Virus record (IMG/VR): IMGVR_UViG_3300028920_000247
Span: 1-25,489 of that record
Length of the DNA stretch: 25,489 nt
Strand: one strand, 5' to 3'
Source of the DNA: a virus
Shown here: positions 1-7,854 of the stretch, one piece after another
Position numbering within the stretch: the first letter of the stretch is position 1
Layout: each line of letters opens with the position of its first letter
Program-made: the position numbers and the translations under genes
Notes under the pieces: generated by a model
What the model was told of the DNA's origin: nothing
Databases searched by the model: none
The model's input: the letters and a program-made list of their open reading frames with translations, nothing else

Positions 1-2
1 CT

Positions 3-1019
3 ATAACTTCCCCAACTGGTATTACTATTGATCTTCCTATGGATAGACTACAACACTTATCAGAAGAATTACAAGAAGTAGCAATACAAGTAGGTTTGAT
101 TGGAAGTGGCGTATACTCCTTGACCAAGGAGCAAATGTTAGAAGCGAAGAACGTGAAGGAGCAGGACTTTATACCTGCTTTTTCTACTGCTATTCCTGGA
201 GATGTAGTAGACTTCCCAAGAGTAGAACTTAAGCCCGTACACTTCCCACTTGATAACAAGTACATTGAAAGCCCCAACCACAAAGCAGTGGTTAACATTG
301 ATACTGAACAAACTTACTCTGTAGTAAGTAACAGGTACAAAAAGTTGGATCATGTGGAGGGTATCGCGTCGATAGAACAAGTACTAATCGAAAATGATTT
401 GACTGATTGCGAAAGAAGCATTTACTTATCAGATGACGGCGGTTTTATGGAATGTAAATGGAACTTCCCTGCTGTAAAGGAGGAAGTGGTAGTAGGGGAT
501 ATTGTAAGTCCTTCTCTGTTTATGAGAACTTCTTATGATACCTCTATGATATTTGAAGTGGCCATGAGTGCTGAAAGGCTTGCTTGTAGTAATGGCATGA
601 CTGTAGCAGATAAACTTGCTTGCTATAGACGAAAGCATACACTGGGGCTTGACTTAATACAAATGCAAAGAGTAATTGCTCAAGGTTTTGATAAGTTCAA
701 AGAACAAGTACAGCATTGGGGTAGATGGGGCAGCATAGAAGTAAACAACGAATTAATTAATCAAGTAAAGGATTGCTTTGGCAAGAAAGACTTTGAACAG
801 CTAAGAGTAACCCAAGAAGTATCTACCAATGAGTCAATAGAAAAAAATACATTTACGGAAGTAGATGAAGAAGAGAACGAAATATTAATTATGAAAAGCA
901 AGCTTAGTGCTTGGGTACTGTTGAACATTTGTACTCAATTCATAACTCATAAAATAGAGAATAGGAAAAAGGCTATTAAGCTAAACGATAGCATAAGTGG
1001 ACTATTTAACAGACTGTAG
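3..1019 (+). CDS. DUF932 family protein (5' end outside window)
   Basis: This is a DUF932-type protein, a family common in phages and plasmids and without a settled biochemical role; it often lies near replication or recombination genes. The family signature is visible as VVSNRYKKLDH, then MRTSYDTSM, then RLACSNGM, followed by a helical C-terminal half. The first ATG is at 39 but has no ribosome binding site, and the frame is open without a stop to the window edge, so the true start is probably upstream and only the 3' part is present. It is the only gene left of the replication operon on the plus strand, converges with that operon, and is closed by the strong terminator at 1032-1077. The assignment rests on remembered family motifs. 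Function is unknown. Confidence 0.75.
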   Translation: MTSPTGITIDLPMDRLQHLSEELQEVAIQVGLIGSGVYSLTKEQMLEAKNVKEQDFIPAFSTAIPGDVVDFPRVELKPVHFPLDNKYIESPNHKAVVNIDTEQTYSVVSNRYKKLDHVEGIASIEQVLIENDLTDCERSIYLSDDGGFMECKWNFPAVKEEVVVGDIVSPSLFMRTSYDTSMIFEVAMSAERLACSNGMTVADKLACYRRKHTLGLDLIQMQRVIAQGFDKFKEQVQHWGRWGSIEVNNELINQVKDCFGKKDFEQLRVTQEVSTNESIEKNTFTEVDEEENEILIMKSKLSAWVLLNICTQFITHKIENRKKAIKLNDSISGLFNRL

Positions 1020-1031
1020 ACAGACGGTAAC

Positions 1032-1077
1032 CCCCGTATACAAGGCACAGAAGCCTTGTATACGGGGTCTTTTTTTT
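1032..1077 (+). terminator. Intrinsic terminator after the DUF932 gene
   Basis: A perfect 15-bp stem (1032-1046 with 1053-1067) closes a 6-base loop ACAGAA and is followed by a T-rich run ending at 1077. It lies 12 bases after the DUF932 stop codon. On the minus strand the hairpin is not followed by a T run, so it should stop only rightward transcription. The rest of the gap up to 1137 shows nothing convincing, including no clear terminator for the leftward operon. Confidence 0.92.
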
Positions 1078-1137
1078 GTCAATAGCCCTCAATATATCCG
1101 CTTTAAAAAATACGATCCTACAGCCGGTTAAGCAGCC

Positions 1138-1353
1138 TCAGTCCCAAAAATTATAAAGCTTCAATCTTTTTTTCAACTCTTCTAAATTCTTAATAGCTTC
1201 TATTGTGCGTGACTCAAGTAATATTCTATCATCGGCTTTTCCTAAATCCCGTAACTGTTTTATAGTATCTTCAATTAGTGTCTGTGTCTTCATAAAAGTT
1301 TTACTCTTTGTAAGATTAATAAATTTCAGAAGCGCTATCCCTGCTAAATGCAA
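1138..1353 (-). CDS. Small hypothetical helical protein
   Basis: A 71-residue protein of unknown function, last gene of the leftward operon. It starts with TTG at 1353, supported by an AAGGAGA ribosome binding site (about 1361-1367) with ordinary spacing. An internal ATG at residue 21 (MKTQTLIED) gives a 51-residue alternative but lacks a comparable site. The C-terminal two thirds is rich in Lys, Glu and Leu and looks like one or two amphipathic helices (TLIEDTIKQLRDLGK and later IKNLEELKKRLKL). It lies 12 bases downstream of the next gene in the same operon. I recognise no family. It could be a small regulatory or accessory replication protein, but nothing seen decides this. Confidence 0.6.
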   Translation of the reverse strand: MHLAGIALLKFINLTKSKTFMKTQTLIEDTIKQLRDLGKADDRILLESRTIEAIKNLEELKKRLKLYNFWD

Positions 1354-1365
1354 TTTTATTTCTCC

Positions 1366-1662
1366 TTATGGTAGTAGTGGTTTCTCCGCTGGACCATCAA
1401 AGTGATCTACTTTTTCTAATTCTACCTCTTCTTCTTCTACAAAGTCTGGCCTATCCATAACTGGTTTACTTTCTAAAAAACGCATTCGCACTGTATCGAA
1501 CCAATGACTGCCCTCTTTCTTCCCTTCTTGTACCTCTGGTGTTACTCCTACCTGTATACACCCGAACAAATCAAATGCGACAGTAGTGACTACTCCTCTA
1601 AATTTTGTCACCTTATCTTCTACTTTCATACCTAATAAATTTAATGCTTGTTGTATTTCCAT
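1366..1662 (-). CDS. Conserved phage hypothetical protein, 98 aa
   Basis: A 98-residue acidic protein. The core 'GMKVEDKVTKFRGVVTTVAF' followed by DLFGCIQVGVTP and then HWFDTVRMRF resembles a small family I have seen in many phage early regions: a compact beta-rich, possibly SH3-like domain near residues 8-66. The C-terminus is acidic (VEEEEVELEKVD) and probably disordered. Its AAGGAG ribosome binding site (1671-1676) lies inside the last codons of the upstream nuclease gene, and the two genes are only 2 bases apart, so translation is probably coupled. Function is unknown. The position downstream of nuclease and primase-helicase suggests an accessory role in DNA metabolism, which is inference. 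Confidence 0.7.
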   Translation of the reverse strand: MEIQQALNLLGMKVEDKVTKFRGVVTTVAFDLFGCIQVGVTPEVQEGKKEGSHWFDTVRMRFLESKPVMDRPDFVEEEEVELEKVDHFDGPAEKPLLP

Positions 1663-1664
1663 AA

Positions 1665-2936
1665 TTATTTCTCCTTGAATTGAGCAAATGCTTGTTGAGC
1701 ATTCTGTATTATTGATGGCCTTGGATCTTCTTCTTTTACCAGTATTGGCCCTCCTGATAAAGTAGAGTAGAGATCTTTAAACTCTTTACTCTTCTTCAAT
1801 TCTTTACTTAACTTCTCTGCTTTGGCTACTGATATAAATTTAGTTTCAAATACGTTAGAAAAGTCAAAAGGGGTACTTTGATCCTCAGCAAGTGCTACCA
1901 AGTACTCCTGGGCTTTTTCAGGATCTTTCCACTTCCTACTATTTCTACCTGCCACCACCTTGTAACCAGGAAAACCTGTAGCAGTACTACATCTGTTCAT
2001 AGCATAAGTATTTAATTCGGATATAAAAGTTTTTATCATATCTGTTTTTTCAAGCAGGTCTTTCAATTCTTCATCTGGTATTACTTCCATTTTAAGTTTG
2101 TTTGTTTCTATATAATTAGTAAATACATCCTTAGCATCTTCTATTACTTTAGCAGTACGAGCAGGACATTTTGCTCCTAAACAAAATTGACACTGTTTTT
2201 TACCTGGAATCAATTTTGCTTTATCGTTTCTTGACTCAATTATACCTGGAGCAAGTTCAAATTCAAGCCACTTCGATAACTCATTAGCTGAAGTCTCCCA
2301 ACAAGAGAAGTAGTCTAAACGTGGTTGGACTATATGTATACGTATATCTGGATGGGCTTTTAAATCAGTAAGACTATCAAATGTACCAGTAGCATAACTC
2401 ATGCCTTGAATATTATTTGGAGCAGTAACAGGTACACCTGCTCCAAACTTAAAATCTATAACATCTCTTCTTTTAAGTAGATCGCATTTAAGTACAACAT
2501 CTGAATGGCCAGATACTTCGGGTAGTCCATACCATTCAAGAGTAGTAGGGGACTCAAGAAGCACTTCTATAACCCCGGTTTTCATTAACCGAAATAATAT
2601 ATCTTTCATTTTCTCTTCCGTCTTTACTTCTAACGATTTAAAAGCAATATATTCATTTGTTATTTCGTAAAGTACTTGTAACACATAATCGAAACATTCT
2701 TGAACTAAAGTTTCGTGTTCTTTATTTGCTAAAACAGTAAATATAGGGCTATTATTTTCTATCCATGTTTTTAATCTTTGCTCAACTATTTCATGGAGCA
2801 TAGTACCTTCTTTAGCAAAGGATGAAGTACCTGTTGGGTTTTCTCTTAACAGTCTCCTACTGCCTGGGCAGAGTAAGATACGTTGTACCTGACTGGGGCT
2901 ACATTCACTATGTACTGTCTTGTTTTGTTCTAACAT
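1665..2936 (-). CDS. DUF2800 / RecB-Cas4-like PD-(D/E)XK nuclease
   Basis: A 423-residue protein of the DUF2800 family, in the PD-(D/E)XK (RecB, Cas4, AddB) nuclease superfamily. Seen in order: SPSQVQRILLCPGS near residues 13-26; EGTMLHEIVE near 43-52, with the superfamily His; GHSDVVL near 143-149 with the metal-binding Asp; and VIDFKFG near 159-165 giving the Asp-x-Lys catalytic pair (D161, K163). Cys23 plus C249, C252 and C257 match the one-plus-three cysteine layout of AddB/Cas4-type 4Fe-4S nucleases. It probably degrades or processes DNA ends in phage recombination or replication. The ATG at 2936 follows AAGGAG with 8-base spacing. It sits between the primase-helicase and a small conserved gene. 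The nuclease fold is confident; the Fe-S cluster is inferred. Confidence 0.85.
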   Translation of the reverse strand: MLEQNKTVHSECSPSQVQRILLCPGSRRLLRENPTGTSSFAKEGTMLHEIVEQRLKTWIENNSPIFTVLANKEHETLVQECFDYVLQVLYEITNEYIAFKSLEVKTEEKMKDILFRLMKTGVIEVLLESPTTLEWYGLPEVSGHSDVVLKCDLLKRRDVIDFKFGAGVPVTAPNNIQGMSYATGTFDSLTDLKAHPDIRIHIVQPRLDYFSCWETSANELSKWLEFELAPGIIESRNDKAKLIPGKKQCQFCLGAKCPARTAKVIEDAKDVFTNYIETNKLKMEVIPDEELKDLLEKTDMIKTFISELNTYAMNRCSTATGFPGYKVVAGRNSRKWKDPEKAQEYLVALAEDQSTPFDFSNVFETKFISVAKAEKLSKELKKSKEFKDLYSTLSGGPILVKEEDPRPSIIQNAQQAFAQFKEK

Positions 2937-2951
2937 TTACTCATCTCCTTT

Positions 2952-5471
2952 CTATTCTATTTCGTTATTAATTATACTATCTTCTGATAGTATCGGTGGC
3001 ATTATATAATACTTGGTAGAGTTGCCTTTCATGATATTAATGCTTCCTTTCTGTACTACTGTTTGATAAGCAAAACTTTCTTTTTTAGCACAATCTTTAA
3101 AAAGTTTTCTACTCATTCTGTTAGTGCCCGTATACCATCCAGCGTATCTTATTAACTCATTTCTTATATCGCTTTCCTTAAATGGCATTCTCCTATTGAT
3201 ATTTAAAAACTCTACCATAGAAGGAACAGTCCAAAAACGAGGGGACTTTTCTGGGTTGCTATTCAACTCCCATAGGTCATTACGTTTTGCTACGATATGT
3301 CTATCAAATCCCTTACGGGTAGTAGATAATAGCTCTTGTGGATCAAAGGTTTTACACGTGTCAGTATCTACTCCAAAAGTAGAACTAAATACCCCTCTTA
3401 CTCCTATATCACTGCTATCTTTACTTTTATTAAATTGATTTGTAAGTTCCCGTTCTTCAGGAGTAAGGCTCCAGGCACTTTGTATCAGTTTGTTTGGATT
3501 TTTTCTTTTGTACTCCTCTAAAGTTTTATAGATATGACCAAATAAATTTTGCCTATTAATACTCTTTAAGTACATTGTATCACAAGCAGTAACGGGAGTA
3601 TGCCATAACTTTCTCGAGCCATCATCACTCGAAAAGAATTCTGTTTTATTAGTAGTGCCGATGTTTACTGCTTTTATCCTTCTCGCATCAGGGGTGTTTA
3701 TATACAAGTCCCTATAATCTGTATCCTCTGTATCTACACTGGACTTGATTTTATACTCATATTTAGGAGTAAGAAGTTTTTCGCATTCATTTATTACCAG
3801 TAGTACATTAGAACAAAGAAATCTATCCCATTCAATATCACTTTTTAAAATACTATCAATCCTGGGTTTAGCCATAAATGGCCTCATCTCTGGGGGTAGT
3901 AACCACTCAGCCCATGACGTTTTATAAATTGCCTCTGGCCCTGAGAGTAGTAAAAACCCATATGTTTTAGGGTTGTCCTCTGGATACATATGAATACCGA
4001 CCATCGACAGAAGAGTATTTTTTATAAAAGTTCTACATAAATCATAGTACTTACTTGGTACACTATCACTTATAGTTAGTGAGTTTATTACTGGAGTCAG
4101 TAGATCCTCTTCTTTATTAGGGGCACTTTTACAAAACTCTAACCAAAGATTTACCGGTTTTGCTTTAAGTATAGTAAGTTCTTTTGCTATGTTTGCTACA
4201 TCTTTTCCTATATTGTAAGTGTGACCAAACCCTTGTTGAACGTAGGGTAGAAAGAAAGTACCCAGTTGTTTCTCATTCATCATTTGACTAAATTCAGGAG
4301 GTCTATAAGTCTTGTACTCCTTCAAAGGACTAAACATCCTACCATTGCTGTTATCATGAATCATAAACTCTATAGGCGCTTTAAAACCGTACCTATCAAG
4401 TATATCATCCTTTACAGGGATCAAGCCATCATACTCAAAAAGTGCTTCTATATTCTCCACACTCTTTGGGTTAGGGGCACCGTTTTTTAGAGTGCGAGTA
4501 AAGTTTGCTCTACTATCTCTCGCCATAACAGCTAAGGTATTAATAGTAACGCATTCATTACTTCTACCTTCTTGTATTTTATACCGAGTAGTGCGAAGAA
4601 AACTTTTAAACTTTTCTACTACATCATCTCTATCGATATACTTTTCTTCATCTTGTGTTGACCAGTTATGGTACAAGTCAAGTATTGTTTGTGTCTTCTC
4701 TTTATCACCAACATGTTCGTATAATACAGCCACATAAGCACAAGCCATACCTACTGTGTACCAGTAATCGTATGCTCCTGATATCTTTGTATACTGTAGA
4801 TTTCTACAAGCTTGTTTTGCTCTGTAGTCATATTGAGGAGGTATAATAGATAAGTACTCTGTAAGTAACTCTAAATCAGTATCTGATATAAAAGGAGTGA
4901 TCGATTTAAAAGTAACTTGGTTTTGCCTCTTGAGTGAAGGTAGTAGTCCAGTGATAGTATCAAAATCAATATACGCTATATCCTCTGTGGACTTCTCATA
5001 TAAGTTATTAGTAAAGACCAGAAACCCTGTACTGTATCTGAAATCTCCAGTAAATATACTACCCTGCTCTATAGAGGTTTTACCCTGAGATGCTTTTACT
5101 CCTGCTAACTTCATTTGTGTTTCGATGTCTACTCTATAGATGATATGTAACCCTTGACCACTGGGCGAGTAGTGAGCATGAGTAGGATGTTCATCTAAGA
5201 AATCAAATACTGCTGGAGGTAGTTCTGTAGTAGCATCTTTCTTTACTCCGGTATTGTCTACGTCTACGTCAAAAGCGATATAGTCTTTCTGTCCCTGAAA
5301 AACAAAACCGTAATAAGGGCTACCCCCTTTCTCTTCCGAAGCATTTTGTACCGCTTCTTCATAGGGAAGGCATTTTCCTCTTCCCAGTCCTTGTGCAGGT
5401 ACTTTATAACTATCTTTCTTTTTATTGTATACACAGTGAGTCCATTGAATTTGTTCTTTTAGCCTTTCCAT
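2952..5471 (-). CDS. PrimPol-SF3 helicase replication protein
   Basis: An 839-residue fusion of an archaeo-eukaryotic-type primase-polymerase and a superfamily 3 (VirE/VapE, D5-like) helicase, the probable core of phage DNA replication. The N-terminal primase domain (about 1-170) shows the metal-binding DxD in FDVDVD (D68, D70) and the nucleotide-binding block YSPSGQGLHIIY (101-112). A helical linker resembling PriCT domains follows (about 195-300). The helicase has Walker A GPEAIYKTS (511-519), Walker B VLLVINE (about 556-562), a sensor-like GTTNKTEFF (605-613) and a probable arginine-finger segment DDGSRKLWH (616-624). A basic C-terminal tail may bind DNA. The ATG at 5471 is preceded by GAGGGG. 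It lies 17 bases after the putative DNA-binding gene and directly downstream of the candidate origin. Domain calls are by motif only. Confidence 0.9.
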   Translation of the reverse strand: MERLKEQIQWTHCVYNKKKDSYKVPAQGLGRGKCLPYEEAVQNASEEKGGSPYYGFVFQGQKDYIAFDVDVDNTGVKKDATTELPPAVFDFLDEHPTHAHYSPSGQGLHIIYRVDIETQMKLAGVKASQGKTSIEQGSIFTGDFRYSTGFLVFTNNLYEKSTEDIAYIDFDTITGLLPSLKRQNQVTFKSITPFISDTDLELLTEYLSIIPPQYDYRAKQACRNLQYTKISGAYDYWYTVGMACAYVAVLYEHVGDKEKTQTILDLYHNWSTQDEEKYIDRDDVVEKFKSFLRTTRYKIQEGRSNECVTINTLAVMARDSRANFTRTLKNGAPNPKSVENIEALFEYDGLIPVKDDILDRYGFKAPIEFMIHDNSNGRMFSPLKEYKTYRPPEFSQMMNEKQLGTFFLPYVQQGFGHTYNIGKDVANIAKELTILKAKPVNLWLEFCKSAPNKEEDLLTPVINSLTISDSVPSKYYDLCRTFIKNTLLSMVGIHMYPEDNPKTYGFLLLSGPEAIYKTSWAEWLLPPEMRPFMAKPRIDSILKSDIEWDRFLCSNVLLVINECEKLLTPKYEYKIKSSVDTEDTDYRDLYINTPDARRIKAVNIGTTNKTEFFSSDDGSRKLWHTPVTACDTMYLKSINRQNLFGHIYKTLEEYKRKNPNKLIQSAWSLTPEERELTNQFNKSKDSSDIGVRGVFSSTFGVDTDTCKTFDPQELLSTTRKGFDRHIVAKRNDLWELNSNPEKSPRFWTVPSMVEFLNINRRMPFKESDIRNELIRYAGWYTGTNRMSRKLFKDCAKKESFAYQTVVQKGSINIMKGNSTKYYIMPPILSEDSIINNEIE

Positions 5472-5488
5472 TTACTTTACCCCTCAAG

Positions 5489-6031
5489 TTAAGTGCGGAT
5501 AGTTTGTACTTCTTTAGTGGCAGGATCTACAAGGTACCCTTCTTTTTCTAAAACTTGAGGTATGGAAAGTGCTTTATCTTGAACTACTCCTTCTTCTGTA
5601 AATATAGAATAGTAGCGAGTACATGAAGCAGGAGACATATTAAAAAACTTTGCTACTGGATTAGGTTTTAAATTGTACCTGTAACAGTATTTTATGGCCT
5701 CTACTTGTTCAAAGGTTAAACTATAAGATACTCTTTTCTGTATAGCAAATAAACCATCTCCATTTACTTGCTCAAATGGAGAAATAAAATTTGCTTCTTT
5801 TAGTATTTTAGGAATAGTAATGATTTTATTTTGAGGTACTTTATATTTTTTGAGTTTCGAATAAATATTGTAGATAAAGGATTGGTGAACACGGAAAAAA
5901 TTTACTACTTCTGGCGGATGCCAGTCATAGGTATATAGTACCTCTATAGCTTTTAACTGTTCCAGAGTAACTATAGAGGTTTCTATAATAGGATTCGGTT
6001 TACTATTGAATTGAAAATCAAATTTACTCAT
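5489..6031 (-). CDS. Putative DNA-binding protein with two tandem HTH-like repeats
   Basis: A 180-residue basic protein, first gene of the leftward operon. It is an internal duplication: residues 22-83 (TLEQLKAIEVLYTYDWHPPE onward) align with 106-167 (TFEQVEAIKYCYRYNLKPNP onward), offset 84. Matching positions include the T-x-EQ-x-x-AI start, Y-R/T-Y, the F-F before a turn, and the closing IP-x-[IV]-L-x-[EK]-[AE] block. Each repeat looks like a helix-turn-helix unit, so the protein may bind two half sites. The start ATG has AAGGAGA with 8-base spacing. It sits next to the iteron-like region, so it could be an origin-binding protein or a regulator of the divergent promoters. I do not recognise a named family; the function is inference. 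Confidence 0.7.
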   Translation of the reverse strand: MSKFDFQFNSKPNPIIETSIVTLEQLKAIEVLYTYDWHPPEVVNFFRVHQSFIYNIYSKLKKYKVPQNKIITIPKILKEANFISPFEQVNGDGLFAIQKRVSYSLTFEQVEAIKYCYRYNLKPNPVAKFFNMSPASCTRYYSIFTEEGVVQDKALSIPQVLEKEGYLVDPATKEVQTIRT

Positions 6032-6239
6032 TTACTCATCTCCTTAAAGTATTGATTTTATTAGTTCTATTGGAAGAACAGAAAAAACAATAGCATAAAA
6101 TATTACAGATTAAAAGAACTTTTTTATTTTATTTGAAATAGGGGTAGAGGTAGAGATTGCAAGCATTAGGGAGATGCTTCTCTGTAAAGTATTGGTAATA
6201 GCAGGTTTAAGAGGGATAGTAATTTAGTAAAAATGATTG

Positions 6240-6686
6240 TTTTGCTAAAAAGAAAATAAGGTTTTTTTACTACTTTACTTAATAATATCAGTAGTATAGA
6301 GGTAGGTTTTGATAAAAGCGGAAAAAACTTTGCTAATGTAAAATTGGGACTATTGACAATAATATCAATGGTTTAAGGCGTTTTGCTAAAGAACGCAGAT
6401 TTTTCTACTGTTCTTTTTCTCCAGAAGCTGTGAAATTTTTTTAAGGGATTTTCTTATTAGTTTCATGTTACTTGTTGTGTGTTATATGCTGTATGTATTA
6501 TATAATAAATTTATTATTTTTTTAAGAATAAAAGTATTAGCAATTAGCAAAATAGAAGGTATATAGCTAATATCATTGGACATATTGGCTTGCTAAAATT
6601 TTGCTAAAAAAACGTGATATTATCAAAAAGAAAGGTTAACTATCTGGATTAGTTGAAGTATTTAAGGAAAAATGTTTTAGCAAAAT
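6240..6686. repeat. Iteron-like repeat cluster, consensus TTTTGCTAAAA
   Basis: Direct copies or near copies on the plus strand: 6240-6250, 6307-6317 (TTTTGATAAAA), 6329-6336 (truncated), 6381-6390, 6590-6598 and 6599-6609. Copies in the opposite orientation (TTTTAGCAAAA or its core TTAGCAA) lie at 6537-6543, 6544-6553 and 6675-6685. Spacing is irregular, with two close pairs (6537-6553 and 6590-6609) around the AT palindrome. Such a cluster usually means a binding site for an initiator or regulator; the tandem-HTH protein at 5489-6031 is the nearest candidate. Confidence 0.6.
6502..6517. repeat. Perfect 16-bp AT palindrome
   Basis: ATAATAAATTTATTAT is a perfect palindrome made only of A and T, followed directly by a T run. 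It sits between repeat copies and would melt easily, as expected of a DNA-unwinding element. It is also the kind of sequence that appears by chance in very AT-rich DNA, so it adds only modest support to the origin idea. Confidence 0.4.
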
Positions 6687-6792
6687 TGTAAAATGGTTTT
6701 GTGCTTTTTTGTAAGCAGCGTCAATTGCGGGTTTACAAAGAATAGCTCTTTATAAACTTCACTGTAAAAAGAATTTCAATTTTTCCCTGGAC

Positions 6793-6827
6793 TTATACTT
6801 CCTTTAATGATAAAGAAAAAGTATAAT
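6793..6827 (+). promoter_or_regulatory. Inverted repeat overlapping a TATAAT box upstream of the late operon
   Basis: TTATACTT (6793-6800) and AAGTATAA (6819-6826) form a perfect 8-bp inverted repeat, with a smaller nested pair CTTTA/TAAAG inside (6802-6806 and 6811-6815). The right arm contains TATAAT (6822-6827), a good -10 hexamer about 50 bases before the small-terminase start. No convincing -35 TTGACA lies at the right distance. This looks like a promoter with an operator laid over it, possibly for an activator-dependent late promoter. Confidence 0.45.
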
Positions 6828-6876
6828 CTCAGAATATAATTATAAATTTAAGTATCTATATTTGAAAAGTAGATGG

Positions 6877-7308
6877 ATGAAAGTTACCGAAAGACAAATT
6901 GAAAAAGCATTAAGAAAAGGCATGGGTTTTAAAACTCATGCCGCTCAAGCTTTAGGCATTACTCTATCAGCAGTTTGCCAACGAATTAAGAAAAGTGAAC
7001 ACCTACAAAAAGTACTGAGAGAGATCGAAGAAACGAATAGCGATTTCGTAGAGTCAAAATTATATAGGCTTATCCATAGAGATAACCCGGCTGCTATTTT
7101 TTTCTATTTAAAATGTAAGTGTAAAAATCGTGGTTACATAGAAAGGGACAAAGATCAAGTAGAAGTTACTTTAAGAAATACTAAGTACACTACTGATATG
7201 ACCCAAGAGCAAGCAGAAGAAATTTATAAAGCCTTTATGAATAACAGTACTGCAATTGAAATGAAAGATAGTACTATAATTGATGTGGAGGGCAGCAACA
7301 GTGAGTAA
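6877..7308 (+). CDS. terS: Terminase small subunit (putative)
   Basis: A 143-residue protein (148 if TTG 6862 is used) resembling phage small terminases, which recognise the packaging site and load the large subunit. After MKVTERQIEKALRKG comes an HTH segment (AAQALGITLSAVCQRIKKS), then a helical stretch ending in a conserved-looking block FFYLKCKCKNRGYIER, typical of this small-terminase group, and an acidic C-terminus. It is the first gene of the rightward packaging and morphogenesis operon. Neither ATG 6877 nor TTG 6862 has a strong ribosome binding site; I prefer the ATG. The gene overlaps the ParB-like gene by 8 bases. The family is clear from domain layout and gene order; a generic HTH regulator is the alternative. 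Confidence 0.75.
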   Translation: MKVTERQIEKALRKGMGFKTHAAQALGITLSAVCQRIKKSEHLQKVLREIEETNSDFVESKLYRLIHRDNPAAIFFYLKCKCKNRGYIERDKDQVEVTLRNTKYTTDMTQEQAEEIYKAFMNNSTAIEMKDSTIIDVEGSNSE

Positions 7309-7852
7309 AGTAATACCGATCACTTGTAAAGGCTCTAAGTACTTACATGTGGACAAATTAAAAGACTTTCAAGGAAACTTAAAATCCCTCTCTCCTGAAG
7401 CCTTAGAAAAATTAAAAAGATCAATACTAAAACATGGTTTTTCTTTTCCTGTTTTTATTTGGAATGACTCTATTTTAGATGGGCACCAAAGAATATTTGC
7501 ATTGAATGAACTTATTAAAGATGGATATTCTATTGGTAATCTTCCTGTGGTAGAGATAGAAGCAGAGGATGAAAAAGAAGCAGCAGAAAAGCTTTTACTT
7601 ATCAATTCACAGTATGCAAGAATTACTGATGAGGGCATAAGAGAATTTATCGATAGTTATAATATTGATATAGAGAGTATAGTACTTGATTTAGAAATTC
7701 CCGATATCGATTTTTCTTTACTTGAAGAACCTGATTTTGCTCCTACTTCCGAAGAAGAGCAAGGAAGGTTAGACCAACTCGATCCAAAAATAGTAGTATG
7801 TCCACATTGCGGAGAGGAATTTGACGTAAGACAAGTAGAAGTTAATAGCTAA
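7301..7852 (+). CDS. ParB/Srx-like N-terminal domain protein
   Basis: A 183-residue protein with a ParB/sulfiredoxin-like domain. The hallmark ILDGHQRIFAL is at about residues 58-68, preceded by VFIWND and followed by LPVVEIEAEDEKEA. The C-terminus has a CPHC knuckle (about residues 167-170, CPHCGEEF) with only one cysteine pair, so any zinc site may need a partner. The start is GTG 7301, because GGAGGG at 7287-7292 lies 8 bases before it; an in-frame TTG at 7280 is less likely. It overlaps the small terminase end and is 2 bases from the Mom gene. ParB-like domains often sit beside phage DNA-modification enzymes, where they are thought to act in DNA recognition, nicking or CTP-dependent loading. 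Its role here is inferred from that. Confidence 0.8.
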   Translation: MSKVIPITCKGSKYLHVDKLKDFQGNLKSLSPEALEKLKRSILKHGFSFPVFIWNDSILDGHQRIFALNELIKDGYSIGNLPVVEIEAEDEKEAAEKLLLINSQYARITDEGIREFIDSYNIDIESIVLDLEIPDIDFSLLEEPDFAPTSEEEQGRLDQLDPKIVVCPHCGEEFDVRQVEVNS

Positions 7853-7854
7853 AT

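Larger units (their letters stand above)
6032..6861. other. Gene-free AT-rich divergent region; candidate replication origin
   Basis: About 830 bases with no credible ORF, lying between the leftward replication operon and the rightward late operon. It contains the repeat cluster at 6240-6686, the AT palindrome at 6502-6517, a T run just after it, and the inverted repeat at 6793-6826. Promoters for both operons must lie here. Hosting an origin next to the primase-helicase operon is a common phage arrangement. The origin assignment is inference. Confidence 0.5.

Noticed and set aside
1032-1067. A bidirectional terminator serving both converging operons
   Set aside because: The minus strand has no T run after the hairpin, so only rightward termination is supported.
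6353-6381. TTGACA at 6353 as the -35 box of a rightward promoter
   Set aside because: At 16-18 bases downstream there is no TATAAT-like hexamer (AGGCGT at 17).
6032-6861. A CRISPR array formed by the repeated TTTTGCTAAAA units
   Set aside because: The units are too short, irregularly spaced and in both orientations, with no spacer pattern or cas genes.
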